DNA of 64,000 bases, taken from assembly GCF_008801405.1 (NCBI RefSeq), contig NZ_VZPV01000002.1, forward strand, positions 620,001-684,000, in the 5' to 3' direction. A program made the position numbers and the translations under genes. Source of the DNA: Ralstonia insidiosa (GTDB lineage: Bacteria > Pseudomonadota > Gammaproteobacteria > Burkholderiales > Burkholderiaceae). Shown here piece by piece: positions 52,393 through 61,436 of this stretch (positions are counted from its first letter, which is position 1; each line of letters begins with the position of its first letter). The notes under the pieces are model-generated. The model was not told the DNA's origin, ran no database searches, and was given only the letters and a program-made list of their open reading frames with translations.

Positions 52393-53772
52393 GTGGCAAC
52401 GAAATCATCTGGCCTGTTAAAAGCGGTCGCCCATTGCCGGCACGCTCTACGACTTGCGCGCTTGTCCACGGGGTGGGGTCGCCAAAGTGCCAAGGGCAGT
52501 GACCAGACGCTGCTGTACTTCGGCTGCCTGACGCTGTTCATCGCACTGGCTTCACCGGCCGGCTATCTGGTGGATATCCAGACGTCGTACCTGCTCAAGA
52601 ACCAGTTGCATGCCACGGCGACGCAGATCTCGATGTTCCGGCTGGTGACGGGCATCCCGGTGTACCTGGCGTTCGCGTTCGGTCTTGTGCGCGACCAATG
52701 GAACCCGCTGGGATTGCGGGATCGCGGCTTCTTCCTGATGTTCGCGCCTGTCACCGCGCTGGCACTCGTCGGGATGGCGTTGTCGGGTCTCTCCTACCCG
52801 GCACTGCTTGTCGGGATGTTGCTGGCGATGTTGTCGTCCCGGTTTGTCGCGGCGGCCTACCAAGGGTTGATCGCGCTGGTGGGCCAGGAACAACGCATGT
52901 CTGGGCGCCTGAGCGTGCTGTTGAATTGCGTTGGCACGCTACCGGTTGTCGCGAGTGCGTTCGCCTCCGGGTACATCTCCGATCATCTTGCTCCGAAGCA
53001 GGCCTTCTTCCTGGCGGCGGCGCTCATGTTGGTGGTGGCCATGCTGGGGCGATGGAAGCCCGCTTCCGTTTTCGGCCACACCTATGCAAGGCCGCAGGCC
53101 AAGGCGGCGGATTTCGTTGGGAACGTCAGGCGGCTGGTGAGGCATCGGGCTGTCTATCCAGCGGTGCTGATCTGCTTCCTGTGGAATTTCGCACCGGGCG
53201 CGGCCACACCGCTGCAGTTCTATCTGACCAACGCGCTGCATGCATCGGATTCCGTGTACTCGTACTACAACGGCATCTTCGCCGCTGCGTTCATCCCGAC
53301 CTTCTTGCTGTATGGCGTGCTGTGCAAGCGTGTGGCGCTAAACAAGCTGCTGTGGTGGGGAACGATCGTCGCCGTGCCGCAGATGGTTCCGCTGGCCTTC
53401 ATTCACTCGGCCGATCTTGCGCTGGTGCTGGCGGCACCGATCGGGCTGATGGGCGGTGTCGCCACGGCAGCGTACTTTGATCTCGCCATGCGGTCTTGTC
53501 CGCCAGGGCTGCAAGGCACGCTGATGATGCTGGTGGATGGTGTGCTCGCACTCTCTGCGCGTGCAGGTGATTTGCTTGGCTCACGCATCTACAGCAGCAG
53601 TCCAACGTACGGATTCACGTACTGCGTGATTGCGACAACTGTGGTGTACGCGCTGATCTTGCCCCTCATCGCACTGACGCCGAAGGGGTTGATTGCCACC
53701 AGGGATGGTGAACCCAATCCGGAAGTCGAGGCCGAGGTGGTGAACGAGGTTCGGGGCACAGAGTCGACTTAG
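52393..53772 (+). CDS. MFS transporter
   Basis: 459 aa from GTG at 52393 (AGGG 8 nt upstream; other in-frame starts exist further upstream, so the N-terminus is uncertain). About 12 spans. The sequence is unlike sugar or drug MFS groups and recalls folate/biopterin-transporter-like (BT1) or uncharacterised MFS proteins: Y-L-L-K-N-Q-L near residue 65, I-P-V-Y-L-A-F-A-F-G-L-V-R-D near 85, and F-L-W-N-F-A-P-G-A near 265. Monocistronic with a strong terminator. Substrate not predictable. Confidence 0.75.
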   Translation: MATKSSGLLKAVAHCRHALRLARLSTGWGRQSAKGSDQTLLYFGCLTLFIALASPAGYLVDIQTSYLLKNQLHATATQISMFRLVTGIPVYLAFAFGLVRDQWNPLGLRDRGFFLMFAPVTALALVGMALSGLSYPALLVGMLLAMLSSRFVAAAYQGLIALVGQEQRMSGRLSVLLNCVGTLPVVASAFASGYISDHLAPKQAFFLAAALMLVVAMLGRWKPASVFGHTYARPQAKAADFVGNVRRLVRHRAVYPAVLICFLWNFAPGAATPLQFYLTNALHASDSVYSYYNGIFAAAFIPTFLLYGVLCKRVALNKLLWWGTIVAVPQMVPLAFIHSADLALVLAAPIGLMGGVATAAYFDLAMRSCPPGLQGTLMMLVDGVLALSARAGDLLGSRIYSSSPTYGFTYCVIATTVVYALILPLIALTPKGLIATRDGEPNPEVEAEVVNEVRGTEST

Positions 53773-53783
53773 ACGCCGAACCA

Positions 53784-53823
53784 CCAAAGAAAACGCCCTG
53801 ACATTTCAGGGCGTTTTCTTTGG
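53784..53823. terminator. Bidirectional terminator between convergent genes
   Basis: 18-bp arms (53784-53801 and 53806-53823) with a CATT loop, A-rich left and T-rich right, so it works on both strands for the MFS and cupredoxin genes. Confidence 0.9.
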
Positions 53824-53840
53824 TACGAGTTGCGCTTGCC

Positions 53841-54218
53841 TTATGTCACCGTCAACGTCCCATTCATCGTCTCATGCCCCGAGCCGCAGAAGATGTCGCA
53901 CAGGAAATCGAACGTGCCGGTCTTGTCGGGCGTGAGTGCCAGGCGCACCGTCTGCCCCGGCACCACATCCGCCCGCACGTTGAAATCCGGAATCGCAAAG
54001 CCCATCAGGATGTCCTGCCCGGTCAACTCGAACACCACGGGTACGCCGCGTTTGAGCGTGATCTTGTCGGGCGTGAAGGTGAACTTGCGCGCGTGCACGC
54101 GGATCACCTGCGGGCCTTCGCCATGCGCAACGCAGGCGAGTGCGGCACCAGCGGCGAGTACGGTGAACTGACGCAGCGCCAGACGCCGTTTGGGGTTGTG
54201 TGCAAGGGTGGGGCGCAT
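53841..54218 (-). CDS. CuA-like cupredoxin-domain secreted protein
   Basis: 125 aa from the ATG at 54218, one nt after the phosphoesterase stop. A signal sequence (R-R-L-A-L-R-Q-F-T-V-L-A-A-G-A-A-L-A) is followed by one cupredoxin domain. The metal loop reads C-D-I-F-C-G-S-G-H-E-T-M, the C-x3-C-x3-H-x2-M of CuA centres in cytochrome oxidase subunit II. Where subunit II has the first His ligand (V-x-H-S-F), this protein has I-L-M-G-F. So it is CuA-like but with a changed ligand. Probably periplasmic; the electron or copper partner is unknown. Confidence 0.8.
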   Translation of the reverse strand: MRPTLAHNPKRRLALRQFTVLAAGAALACVAHGEGPQVIRVHARKFTFTPDKITLKRGVPVVFELTGQDILMGFAIPDFNVRADVVPGQTVRLALTPDKTGTFDFLCDIFCGSGHETMNGTLTVT

Positions 54219-54219
54219 G

Positions 54220-55182
54220 TCAGGTGGTCTCCGGGGTCTTGGTGGTGGCGTTGGTCTCGCTGCTGGCCTGGATCGGTTGTTCGGCCAGCGCCCAGGTGGC
54301 AGCATCCTGCTTGCCGTGTTCGGTGATGCTGCGCCAGCCCAGGCCGCGATACGGCGCGGCGGTATCCCACGGGATCGGGTTGCGTTTGGCTTGCGAGCCC
54401 GGTGCGGGTGGCGCAGGCAGCGGGAACATCAGCGAGCGCGCCGAGTGGTGCGCGATGTGCCCGGTCATGTGGTGGTGTTCCTGGTGGATGTGGCCGTAGA
54501 AGACGGTCACGTTCGGGTGCGGCGTCAGCAGATCAATCACCTGCTGACCGTCGCGCGTGGCCCAGTCCCACTGCGGGTACAGATCAAACAGCGGGCGGTG
54601 CGTGAACACCACGACGGGCGTGTGCTCTGGCACCGAGCGGATGTCTGCGGCCAGCCAGGCAAGCTGCGCCTCGCCCACGCGTGCGGATGGGTCCGACACG
54701 TTGTCGATGGCGATGAAGTGCACGCCCTTGTGGTCGAACGAATAATGCGTGCGACCGAACAATTCAATGTAAGCGGCGCCATTGTCGAGCGAGGCGTCGT
54801 GCTCACCCGGCATGTAATGCACCACCGGTACCGTGAGCTTGGCAGCGATATCGCGGAACTCTGTCAGCCGCCTGCGGCGCTCGTCAGGGTCGTCGCTGAT
54901 GTGGGTGAGGTCACCTGTAAAGACAACGAAATCAGGGGCGGGCGACAGCGCGTTCACGGCGGCAATCGCCTTGGGCAGCGTGCCGCGCGCGTCGGGGTTG
55001 GGCGCGCCCTTGAAGCCCCAGTGGCAGTCCGATAGCTGCACGAAATAGAAGTCTTCCTGCTTGCCGCCTACTGCGCGCGTGGTGGCGGCCATTGCCTGCC
55101 AGCCGGGCAGGCCGGAGGCATACACCAGACCGCCGACCGCGGCCAGTTGCAGAAACTGGCGTCGTCCGGGTTGTTTGCTCAT
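54220..55182 (-). CDS. Tat-exported metallophosphoesterase
   Basis: 320 aa. A twin-arginine signal (G-R-R-Q-F-L-Q-L-A-A) at residues 6-15 predicts folded export. Calcineurin-like motifs: L-S-D-C-H near residue 51, F-T-G-D-L-T-H near 85, G-E-H-D (the usual G-N-H-D position) near 117, T-H-R-P near 193 and G-H-I-H near 228. AGGGGA precedes the ATG. It forms an operon with the cupredoxin and is divergent from the ECF sigma factor gene. Substrate unknown. Confidence 0.87.
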   Translation of the reverse strand: MSKQPGRRQFLQLAAVGGLVYASGLPGWQAMAATTRAVGGKQEDFYFVQLSDCHWGFKGAPNPDARGTLPKAIAAVNALSPAPDFVVFTGDLTHISDDPDERRRRLTEFRDIAAKLTVPVVHYMPGEHDASLDNGAAYIELFGRTHYSFDHKGVHFIAIDNVSDPSARVGEAQLAWLAADIRSVPEHTPVVVFTHRPLFDLYPQWDWATRDGQQVIDLLTPHPNVTVFYGHIHQEHHHMTGHIAHHSARSLMFPLPAPPAPGSQAKRNPIPWDTAAPYRGLGWRSITEHGKQDAATWALAEQPIQASSETNATTKTPETT

Positions 55183-55335
55183 GGGGTGTCCCCTGCGTTG
55201 GGTTGCTGATTCGGTCGTTGATCCAGCGCAATGGAGAACAATGAAGAGAGATGGCGCGCCGGTCCTGTCTGTCATACCGGCCGGCGTGGGCGCGTATTCC
55301 ACAAAACGCGCGTTTTCAACGAAATTTCTTTCGGC

Positions 55336-55370
55336 GGGAATAAACTGGATTGCACCCCGGTAGTACGTTC
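55336..55370 (+). promoter_or_regulatory. Candidate ECF-type autoregulated promoter
   Basis: GGGAATAAA at 55336-55344 and TAGTACGTTC at 55361-55370, separated by 16 bp, resemble the -35 (GGAAT) and -10 of many ECF promoters. Located 20-55 bp upstream of the sigma gene start. Confidence 0.35.
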
Positions 55371-55391
55371 GTCAACCGCTATCAGGCCGCC

Positions 55392-56033
55392 ATGTCCGAC
55401 CTGTCAGACCCCACGCTCGATTTGCCCACCGACGCCCAGCGCTTCGCCCAGGCGGTGCTGCCGCATGTCGATGCGGCCTACAACCTGGCGCGCTGGCTCT
55501 CGGGCGATACGCAGGACGCCGACGACATCGTCCAGGAAGCCTGCCTGCGCGCGTTCCGGCTGTTTGGCGGATTCCGGGGCGGCGATGGTCGCCCCTGGCT
55601 GCTGGCGATCGTGCGCAACACGTGGTTCTCGGAATGCGCGCGCCGCAAGCAGGCGCCCGCCCAACCGTGGAATGACGAGGCCGCCGCCAGCCAGGCCCAG
55701 GCTGATGACGATGGCGCCAGCTACGGTGTGGACCCGGCCGCGCTGCTCGCCCGTATCGACGATGTGCGCCGGGTGCATGCCGCGCTGGCGCAATTGCCGG
55801 TGCCGTATCGCGAGGTGCTTGTACTGCGTGAGCTGGAAGACCTGCCGTACCGCGACATTGCCGCCGTGGTCGATGCGCCCATCGGCACGGTCATGTCGCG
55901 GCTGGCGCGTGCGCGGCAGCAGCTCGCGCGCCTGTTGACCGAAGACACCGCGCCACCGCGCACCAATGTCACGCCGATCCGTGCATCGGGCGGCACGGGA
56001 ACCAGTACCAAGGAGGCCCGCCATGAACTGTGA
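55392..56033 (+). CDS. ECF-family RNA polymerase sigma factor
   Basis: 213 aa. Region 2 (residues about 20-90) has D-A-A-Y-N-L-A-R-W-L-S-G-D-T-Q-D-A-D-D-I-V-Q-E-A-C-L-R-A-F and W-L-L-A-I-V-R-N. Region 4 (about 130-190) has L-P-V-P-Y-R-E-V-L-V-L-R-E-L-E-D-L-P-Y-R-D-I-A with P-I-G-T-V-M-S-R-L. The ATG at 55392 is preceded by a short AGG. Its 3' end overlaps the anti-sigma gene by 11 nt. The divergent phosphoesterase/cupredoxin operon is a likely target. Confidence 0.92.
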   Translation: MSDLSDPTLDLPTDAQRFAQAVLPHVDAAYNLARWLSGDTQDADDIVQEACLRAFRLFGGFRGGDGRPWLLAIVRNTWFSECARRKQAPAQPWNDEAAASQAQADDDGASYGVDPAALLARIDDVRRVHAALAQLPVPYREVLVLRELEDLPYRDIAAVVDAPIGTVMSRLARARQQLARLLTEDTAPPRTNVTPIRASGGTGTSTKEARHEL

Positions 56034-56856
56034 CGACATCCGCGCTTTGCTGGCCGCACGCGCCGATGGCGAACTCGGTGCGGCCGACAGCCTGCGCATG
56101 GAAACGCATCTGGGCACCTGCGCGGCCTGCACGGACGTTGCCACGCGCCACGACACCGTGGTGCGGGCGCTGCGCCAGGGGCTGCGCGCGCCTGCGCTGT
56201 ACATGAAAGCGCCCGCAGGCTTGAGCGAGCGCGTGCTGCACGCTGTGCAGGTTGAAGCGCAGGCCAAAGCCGGTGCGCGGCATACACCGCCACCTGTGCC
56301 TGCCCGCGCGCCGCGTCGGGCCGAATCCGTCTGGCAGCGTCTGGCCGGATGGCTGATTACGCCAACCCGGGGCCTCGGCGTGGCGGCGGGTGCGCTGGCA
56401 GCCGTGGCGCTTGGCGTGGGGGTGCTGGTCGGCCGGCCTGATGCTGCTGCGCTCACTGCGCACGACATCACCGCCAGCCATGTGCGGGCGCTGCTGGGCG
56501 CACGTGAGACCGATGTGCTGTCGTCGGATCGCCACACGGTCAAGCCCTGGTTCAACGGCCGGATCGACTACGCGCCGCCGGTCACGGACCTCGCCACGCG
56601 CGGCTTCCCGCTCATCGGCGGGCGGCTGGATTACATCGACGGCCGCCCGGTGGCGGTGCTGGTGTATCGGTCTGCGCAGCATCCGGTTGATCTGTATGTG
56701 CGCCCCGAGGCCGGCGGCGACGCCGAGCCCGCCCTGCGCACGGAACGCGGTTATCAGTTGATGGTCTGGCGCAGTGCCGGCATGGGCTACTGGGCCATCA
56801 CCGATGCCTCTGCTGACGTAGTGCAAGCGTTTGCGCGTGCCGTGCGCGGTGGTTGA
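56023..56856 (+). CDS. Zinc-binding (ZAS-type) transmembrane anti-sigma factor
   Basis: 277 aa. The N-terminal anti-sigma domain has the zinc motif H-L-G-T-C-A-A-C at residues about 29-36 (H-x3-C-x2-C), suited to redox sensing. One membrane span near residues 120-145 (G-L-G-V-A-A-G-A-L-A-A-V-A-L-G-V-G-V-L-V-G). The C-terminal periplasmic part has a V-K-P-W-F-N-G-R-I-D-Y-A-P-P-V motif common in such anti-sigma factors. AAGGAGG lies 7 nt before the ATG. It would hold the upstream sigma factor inactive. Confidence 0.9.
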   Translation: MNCDDIRALLAARADGELGAADSLRMETHLGTCAACTDVATRHDTVVRALRQGLRAPALYMKAPAGLSERVLHAVQVEAQAKAGARHTPPPVPARAPRRAESVWQRLAGWLITPTRGLGVAAGALAAVALGVGVLVGRPDAAALTAHDITASHVRALLGARETDVLSSDRHTVKPWFNGRIDYAPPVTDLATRGFPLIGGRLDYIDGRPVAVLVYRSAQHPVDLYVRPEAGGDAEPALRTERGYQLMVWRSAGMGYWAITDASADVVQAFARAVRGG

Positions 56857-57107
56857 AACCGGCGTTTCTTTCGCGCGTGTGCCTCGGCGCAACGCGCGCC
56901 CACAGTGTGCACTTTTGCCGCACCGTGCCGAATGACTGCAATGTTGCCGACGGCTGTCCTGGCAAGGACTTACCCGAATTTGTGTCCGATCGCAAAGGTT
57001 TCGGTTCCGGTGGCCGATACGTTCCTTTACCATTCAACTCAGTTTTGTGAGGTGTGCTCTGCGAGCCGCTTCCATGTCTTCCCGGTATCTGTTTGATAGG
57101 TTTAAAC

Positions 57108-58784
57108 ATGGTTTCTGCGACGCCCCGCATCAGCAACGCAACCCTGGCAAGCATGCTTCGCGGCGGCCGGTTCTCACTCGGCAACCGCATCGTCTTCAGC
57201 TTTGGTGTGCTGTTCGTATTGATGGTCGTCATGGCGGTGGTGTCTTACGACCGCCTGCGCGTGATTGATGAAGAAGCCGTGAGCCTGGAGCGCGACTCCG
57301 TGCCGGGGCTGTATCTGGCGACGGCGCTGCGTGGAGCCACGCGCAACAGCCATGCAACGCTCGAACGTGCCCTGTTTGTCGACGCCGACGCTGCAACCGC
57401 CAACCGTGATCTTGAGCGCGCCGCCCAGAGCGTGCGCGAGCTCGACCAGCACTCGGCTGCCTACGAGGCCACGATCTTCCGCGAAGACGACCGCCAGCGC
57501 TTCCGCGCCTATCGCGCAGTCGTTGACAAGTACCTGCCGATGTTCAACGAGGCCATGCAACTGGCGCGCACCTCCAAGCCCGCCGCACAGGCGGCTACCG
57601 TGCGTGGCACCGCACTCTGGGAGGAAGCCACGGTGCTCGCCGACGGGCTGGTCTCCGACAACCGCAAGGTGGCCGATGAATCGGCACGGCAGATCCGCGT
57701 CTCCGTGCAAGGCGCCGAGGTGACGCTGGCCGTGGCGTTGGGCTTGGTGCTGCTGGCGGCGCTGGTGCTCGGCTACGTCCTGCACAAGGCGATTACCGTG
57801 CCGATGGCGCGGCTGGTGCAGGTGCACGACAACATGCGCACCGGCAATCTGTCTGGTCGGCTGGACCTGCACCGCAGCGATGAATTCGGCACGCTGGAAG
57901 AAGGCTTCAACCGCATGGCCGAAGAGCTGGCGAGCCTGGTGTCGCAAGCGCAGAAGTCGTCGCTGCAGGTGACGACCTCGGTGGCCGAGATTGCCGCCAC
58001 CTCCAAGGAGCAGCAGGCCACCGCTGCCGAGACAGCTGCCACCACCACCGAGATCGGCGCGACTTCGCGCGAGATCTTCGCCACTTCGCGCGACTTGCTG
58101 CGCACCATGAACGAGGTGTCGACCGTGGCCGAGCAGTCGGCCACGCTGGCCGGGGCCAGCCAGAGCGGCCTCACCCGCATGGAAGACACCATGCGCGGCG
58201 TGATGGAAGCGGCGGGTTCGGTCAACGCCAAGCTGGCGATCCTCAACGAGAAGGCGACCAACATCAACCAGGTGGTGTCGACCATCACCAAGGTGGCGGA
58301 CCAGACCAACCTGTTGTCGCTCAATGCCGCCATCGAGGCCGAGAAGGCCGGCGAATACGGCCGCGGCTTTGCGGTGGTCGCCACCGAGATCCGTCGCCTG
58401 GCAGACCAGACGGCCGTGGCCACCTACGACATCGAGCAGACCGTGAAGGAGATCCAATCCGCCGTGTCCGCCGGTGTGATGGGCATGGACAAGTTCTCGG
58501 AAGAAGTGCGGCGCGGCATGCGCGATGTGCAGCAGGTCGGCACGCAGCTCTCGCAGATCATTACCGAAGTGCAGACGCTGGCGCCGCGCTTCCAGATGGT
58601 GAACGAAGGCATGCAGACGCAGGCCACCGGTGCCGAGCAGATCACGCAGGCGCTGTCGCAGTTGTCGGAGGCCGCGCAGCAGACGGCGGAATCGCTGCGC
58701 CAGTCGTCGCAGGCGATTGATGATCTGACGCTGGTGGCCAACCAGCTTCGTACCGGCGTGTCGCGTTTCAAGATCGAAGCCTGA
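57108..58784 (+). CDS. wspA: WspA-type methyl-accepting chemoreceptor
   Basis: 558 aa. Membrane spans near residues 28-50 and 205-228 enclose a helical (four-helix-bundle type) periplasmic domain; a HAMP follows (P-M-A-R-L-V-Q-V-H-D-N-M). The signalling tip is intact: K-V-A-D-Q-T-N-L-L-S-L-N-A-A-I-E-A-E-K-A-G near 405-425, E-I-R-R-L-A-D-Q-T near 440. In Pseudomonas WspA senses surface contact and drives cyclic di-GMP synthesis. The start at 57108 follows AGG at good spacing. First gene of wspABCDEF. Confidence 0.92.
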   Translation: MVSATPRISNATLASMLRGGRFSLGNRIVFSFGVLFVLMVVMAVVSYDRLRVIDEEAVSLERDSVPGLYLATALRGATRNSHATLERALFVDADAATANRDLERAAQSVRELDQHSAAYEATIFREDDRQRFRAYRAVVDKYLPMFNEAMQLARTSKPAAQAATVRGTALWEEATVLADGLVSDNRKVADESARQIRVSVQGAEVTLAVALGLVLLAALVLGYVLHKAITVPMARLVQVHDNMRTGNLSGRLDLHRSDEFGTLEEGFNRMAEELASLVSQAQKSSLQVTTSVAEIAATSKEQQATAAETAATTTEIGATSREIFATSRDLLRTMNEVSTVAEQSATLAGASQSGLTRMEDTMRGVMEAAGSVNAKLAILNEKATNINQVVSTITKVADQTNLLSLNAAIEAEKAGEYGRGFAVVATEIRRLADQTAVATYDIEQTVKEIQSAVSAGVMGMDKFSEEVRRGMRDVQQVGTQLSQIITEVQTLAPRFQMVNEGMQTQATGAEQITQALSQLSEAAQQTAESLRQSSQAIDDLTLVANQLRTGVSRFKIEA

Positions 58785-58820
58785 CGCCTGCCGGAGTTTT
58801 TTGCTGTAGCGAGAATCGCC

Positions 58821-59303
58821 ATGCTTTACCTCCTGTTTGAACTCGATGGCGACCGCTATGCGCTCGATGTGGCGCAGATTGCCGAAGTGCTGCCGCTGGC
58901 CGCACCCAAGGCGATTCCCGGCGCGCCCGCGTGGGTGGCCGGGCTGATCGAGCGGCATGGCACGCCGGTGCCGGTGATTGACGTGCCGCAGCTTGCGCTT
59001 GGCCGCGCGGCGCGGCCGCTGCGCTCCACCCGCCTGGTGCTGGTGCAGTACGAGGCAGACACCCGCGGTGGCGATGCACCACTGCTCGGTCTGATCGTCG
59101 AACACGCCACCCACACGCGCCGCATTGATGCGGCGCGTTTTGCCGACAGCGGCATCGCCATGCCCAACGCGCGTTGGCTCGGGCCCGTCGCCAGCCTGGA
59201 AGAGGGCCTCGTGCAGCGTGTCGATGCCCAGGCGATGCTCGATGCGCAGGCGCGTGCGCTGCTGTTTCCGGCCGCCGTAGCCGCAGCCACACAGCCGGCC
59301 TGA
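58821..59303 (+). CDS. wspB: WspB CheW-type coupling protein
   Basis: 160 aa CheW domain that joins receptor WspA to kinase WspE. L-F-E-L-D-G-D-R-Y-A-L-D-V opening and W-V-A-G-L-I-E-R-H-G-T-P-V-P-V-I-D near residue 40 are typical. The C-terminus is longer than in E. coli CheW arrangements but normal for WspB. The stop overlaps the wspC start by one base (TGATG). Confidence 0.9.
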   Translation: MLYLLFELDGDRYALDVAQIAEVLPLAAPKAIPGAPAWVAGLIERHGTPVPVIDVPQLALGRAARPLRSTRLVLVQYEADTRGGDAPLLGLIVEHATHTRRIDAARFADSGIAMPNARWLGPVASLEEGLVQRVDAQAMLDAQARALLFPAAVAAATQPA

Positions 59304-60751
59304 TGATCGTCATGGTGGCCGTTGACCCCCGTTTTGAAGCCTGGCTCTCGCACGAGACGGGCATTGATGCACCTTCGCTCGGTACGAACACGCTGGAGCG
59401 CGTGGTGCTCGACCGGACCCGCGCCATGCTGGCTGCGCGTGGTGCACCGAACACGGTGGATGCTGCGGCGCTCGACGCGTACTGGCTGCGCCTGAATACC
59501 TCGCCCGAAGAGCGCCAGGCGCTGATCGAAGCGCTGGTGGTGCCCGAAACGTGGTTCTTCCGAGACCGCGAAGCCTTTGTCACGCTCGCCCGCCTGGCCG
59601 GTGAGAAGCTCGTGCGCGAGCCCACGCGTGTGCTGCGCATCCTGAGCGCGCCGTGCTCGACGGGCGAGGAACCCTATTCCGCGGCGATGGCGCTGCTCGA
59701 CGCGGGCATCGACCCCGCACGCTTCACCATCGACGCGATCGACATCAGTGCACGCGCGCTTGAAGTGGCCAAGCGCTCGGTCTACGGGCGCAACGCGTTT
59801 CGCGGCCATCCGCTTAACTTCCGCGAACGCCATTTCACCGAGGCCGAAGGCGGCTGGCAGTTGAACGACGCTGTGCGCGGGCTGGTGCGCTTTGCGCAGG
59901 CCAATCTTTCTGATGCACCGGCTGATGCATTGACCAAGGATCGGCGCTACGACTTCATCTTCTGCCGCAACGTGCTGATCTACTTCCACCGCGATGCGCA
60001 GGACCAGGCGATCCGCCGGCTCGATTCACAACTGGCGGACGACGGCATGATCTTCGTTGGCCCGGCGGAGACGGGCCTGATGATGCGCCACGCCATGAGT
60101 TCCGCGCGCATTCCGTTGGCGTTTGCCTTCCAGCGCACGCCTGCGGGTGAGAAGCGTGTGCGGACACCGCTACCGTTCCGCTTGCCGCTGCCACCCGAGA
60201 AGCCCGCTGCGGCGCCGGTGGGTTTGCCAGGCATTACGCTGCCGACCGTGCCCGTGCGCCCGGTGGCGGCGCGCGTGCCTGCCGCCAAGCCGGCTCCCGC
60301 GTTTTCGGCACGGCCTGCGACCTTGGCCGTACCGGCCATCCCCGTTCTGGACGCCCTGCTGCCCGAGCCGCCCACCTTGGCGGAGGCACGCCGGCTGGCC
60401 GACGCCGGCCGCTTTGATGAAGCCGAGCACGTGGCGCTGGAGATCGCCAACCTGCGGGCGCCCGAAGCCGATACGTTCTACCTGCTCGGCCTGATTGCCG
60501 ATGCACGTGGCCGCCACACCGATGCGGGTGATTTCTACCGCAAGGCGCTGTACCTGGAACCGGCGCACTACGAAGCCCTGACCCACCTGGCTGCGTTGCT
60601 GGACGTGGCCGGCGACACGGTCGGCGCACGCCAGCTCATGCTGCGTGCAGAGCGGGCCTTGGCGCGCCAGGGCAGGGCGCCTTCCGGACCCTCTGCACCA
60701 TCCGAACCACCGCAGTACTCACGAGGAACGCATGGCGCACGCCGTCCATGA
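59303..60751 (+). CDS. wspC: WspC CheR-type methyltransferase with TPR domain
   Basis: 482 aa. CheR N-terminal domain (1-80), then an SAM-dependent methyltransferase with L-S-A-P-C-S-T-G-E-E-P-Y-S near residue 114, D-I-S-A-R-A-L near 150 and F-I-F-C-R-N-V-L-I-Y-F near 218. A Pro/Ala linker (290-355) leads to TPR repeats (F-Y-L-L-G-L-I-A-D-A-R-G-R-H, A-L-Y-L-E-P-A-H-Y-E-A-L). Methylates WspA. The ATG at 59303 shares a base with the wspB stop; a second in-frame ATG four codons on is possible. Confidence 0.92.
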   Translation: MIVMVAVDPRFEAWLSHETGIDAPSLGTNTLERVVLDRTRAMLAARGAPNTVDAAALDAYWLRLNTSPEERQALIEALVVPETWFFRDREAFVTLARLAGEKLVREPTRVLRILSAPCSTGEEPYSAAMALLDAGIDPARFTIDAIDISARALEVAKRSVYGRNAFRGHPLNFRERHFTEAEGGWQLNDAVRGLVRFAQANLSDAPADALTKDRRYDFIFCRNVLIYFHRDAQDQAIRRLDSQLADDGMIFVGPAETGLMMRHAMSSARIPLAFAFQRTPAGEKRVRTPLPFRLPLPPEKPAAAPVGLPGITLPTVPVRPVAARVPAAKPAPAFSARPATLAVPAIPVLDALLPEPPTLAEARRLADAGRFDEAEHVALEIANLRAPEADTFYLLGLIADARGRHTDAGDFYRKALYLEPAHYEALTHLAALLDVAGDTVGARQLMLRAERALARQGRAPSGPSAPSEPPQYSRGTHGARRP

Positions 60752-61436
60752 CCACGCGGGCGTCACCACGCTCGTTGATGACTGCTGGAACCGCATCGGC
60801 ACCCGCGGTGATCAGTCCTGCCCGCAGTTGCCAACGTACACGCGCTGCCTGAACTGCCCCGTCTTTGAACAAGGTGCCGCCGCGCTACTCGACCGCGCGC
60901 TCAGCCAGGACGATCTGGAGGCTGCCGCGCGGGCCCATCGCAACGCTGCGCCACTGCGTGCGCAAGACCAGGCCGATGCAGAACTGGCCGTGCTCGTCTT
61001 CCGCATTGCCGACGAATGGCTGGCGCTGCCGGCCACCGCACTGCGTCAGATCGACGAGCCACGCGCCATCCATTCGCTGCCGCATCGGCGCAATCGGGTG
61101 GTGCTGGGGCTGGTCAACATTCGTGGGGCGCTGACGGTGGCGGTGTCGCTGGGCGAGCTGCTGGGCCTGGACTTGTCGCGCAGTGGCAAGCACGCGAGCC
61201 GCAATGGCTACGCGCGCCTGCTGGTGGCCGCGTACCAGGATGAGCCGGCCGTCTTCCCGGTGGACGAGGTGGAGGGTGTGCTGCGCTTTCCGGCGTCTGC
61301 CTTGCTGCCGGTGCCGTCCACCTTGACCGCCGCCGCCACGGCGCACGCACGCGGCGTGCTGGCCTGGCGCGAAACCACCATCGGCCTGCTCGATGCCGAT
61401 CGCCTGTTCGATTCGATTGCCCGGAGCCTGCGATGA
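60732..61436 (+). CDS. wspD: WspD CheW-type coupling protein
   Basis: 234 aa. An N-terminal extension has a Cys cluster (D-D-C-W-N-R-I-G and Y-T-R-C-L-N-C-P-V-F) that is characteristic of WspD, followed by a CheW domain (F-R-I-A-D-E-W-L-A-L-P near residue 95, L-G-L-V-N-I-R-G-A-L near 128). Overlaps the end of wspC by 20 nt; CGAGGAA precedes the ATG. The four or so Cys may bind metal, which is inference. Confidence 0.9.
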   Translation: MAHAVHDHAGVTTLVDDCWNRIGTRGDQSCPQLPTYTRCLNCPVFEQGAAALLDRALSQDDLEAAARAHRNAAPLRAQDQADAELAVLVFRIADEWLALPATALRQIDEPRAIHSLPHRRNRVVLGLVNIRGALTVAVSLGELLGLDLSRSGKHASRNGYARLLVAAYQDEPAVFPVDEVEGVLRFPASALLPVPSTLTAAATAHARGVLAWRETTIGLLDADRLFDSIARSLR

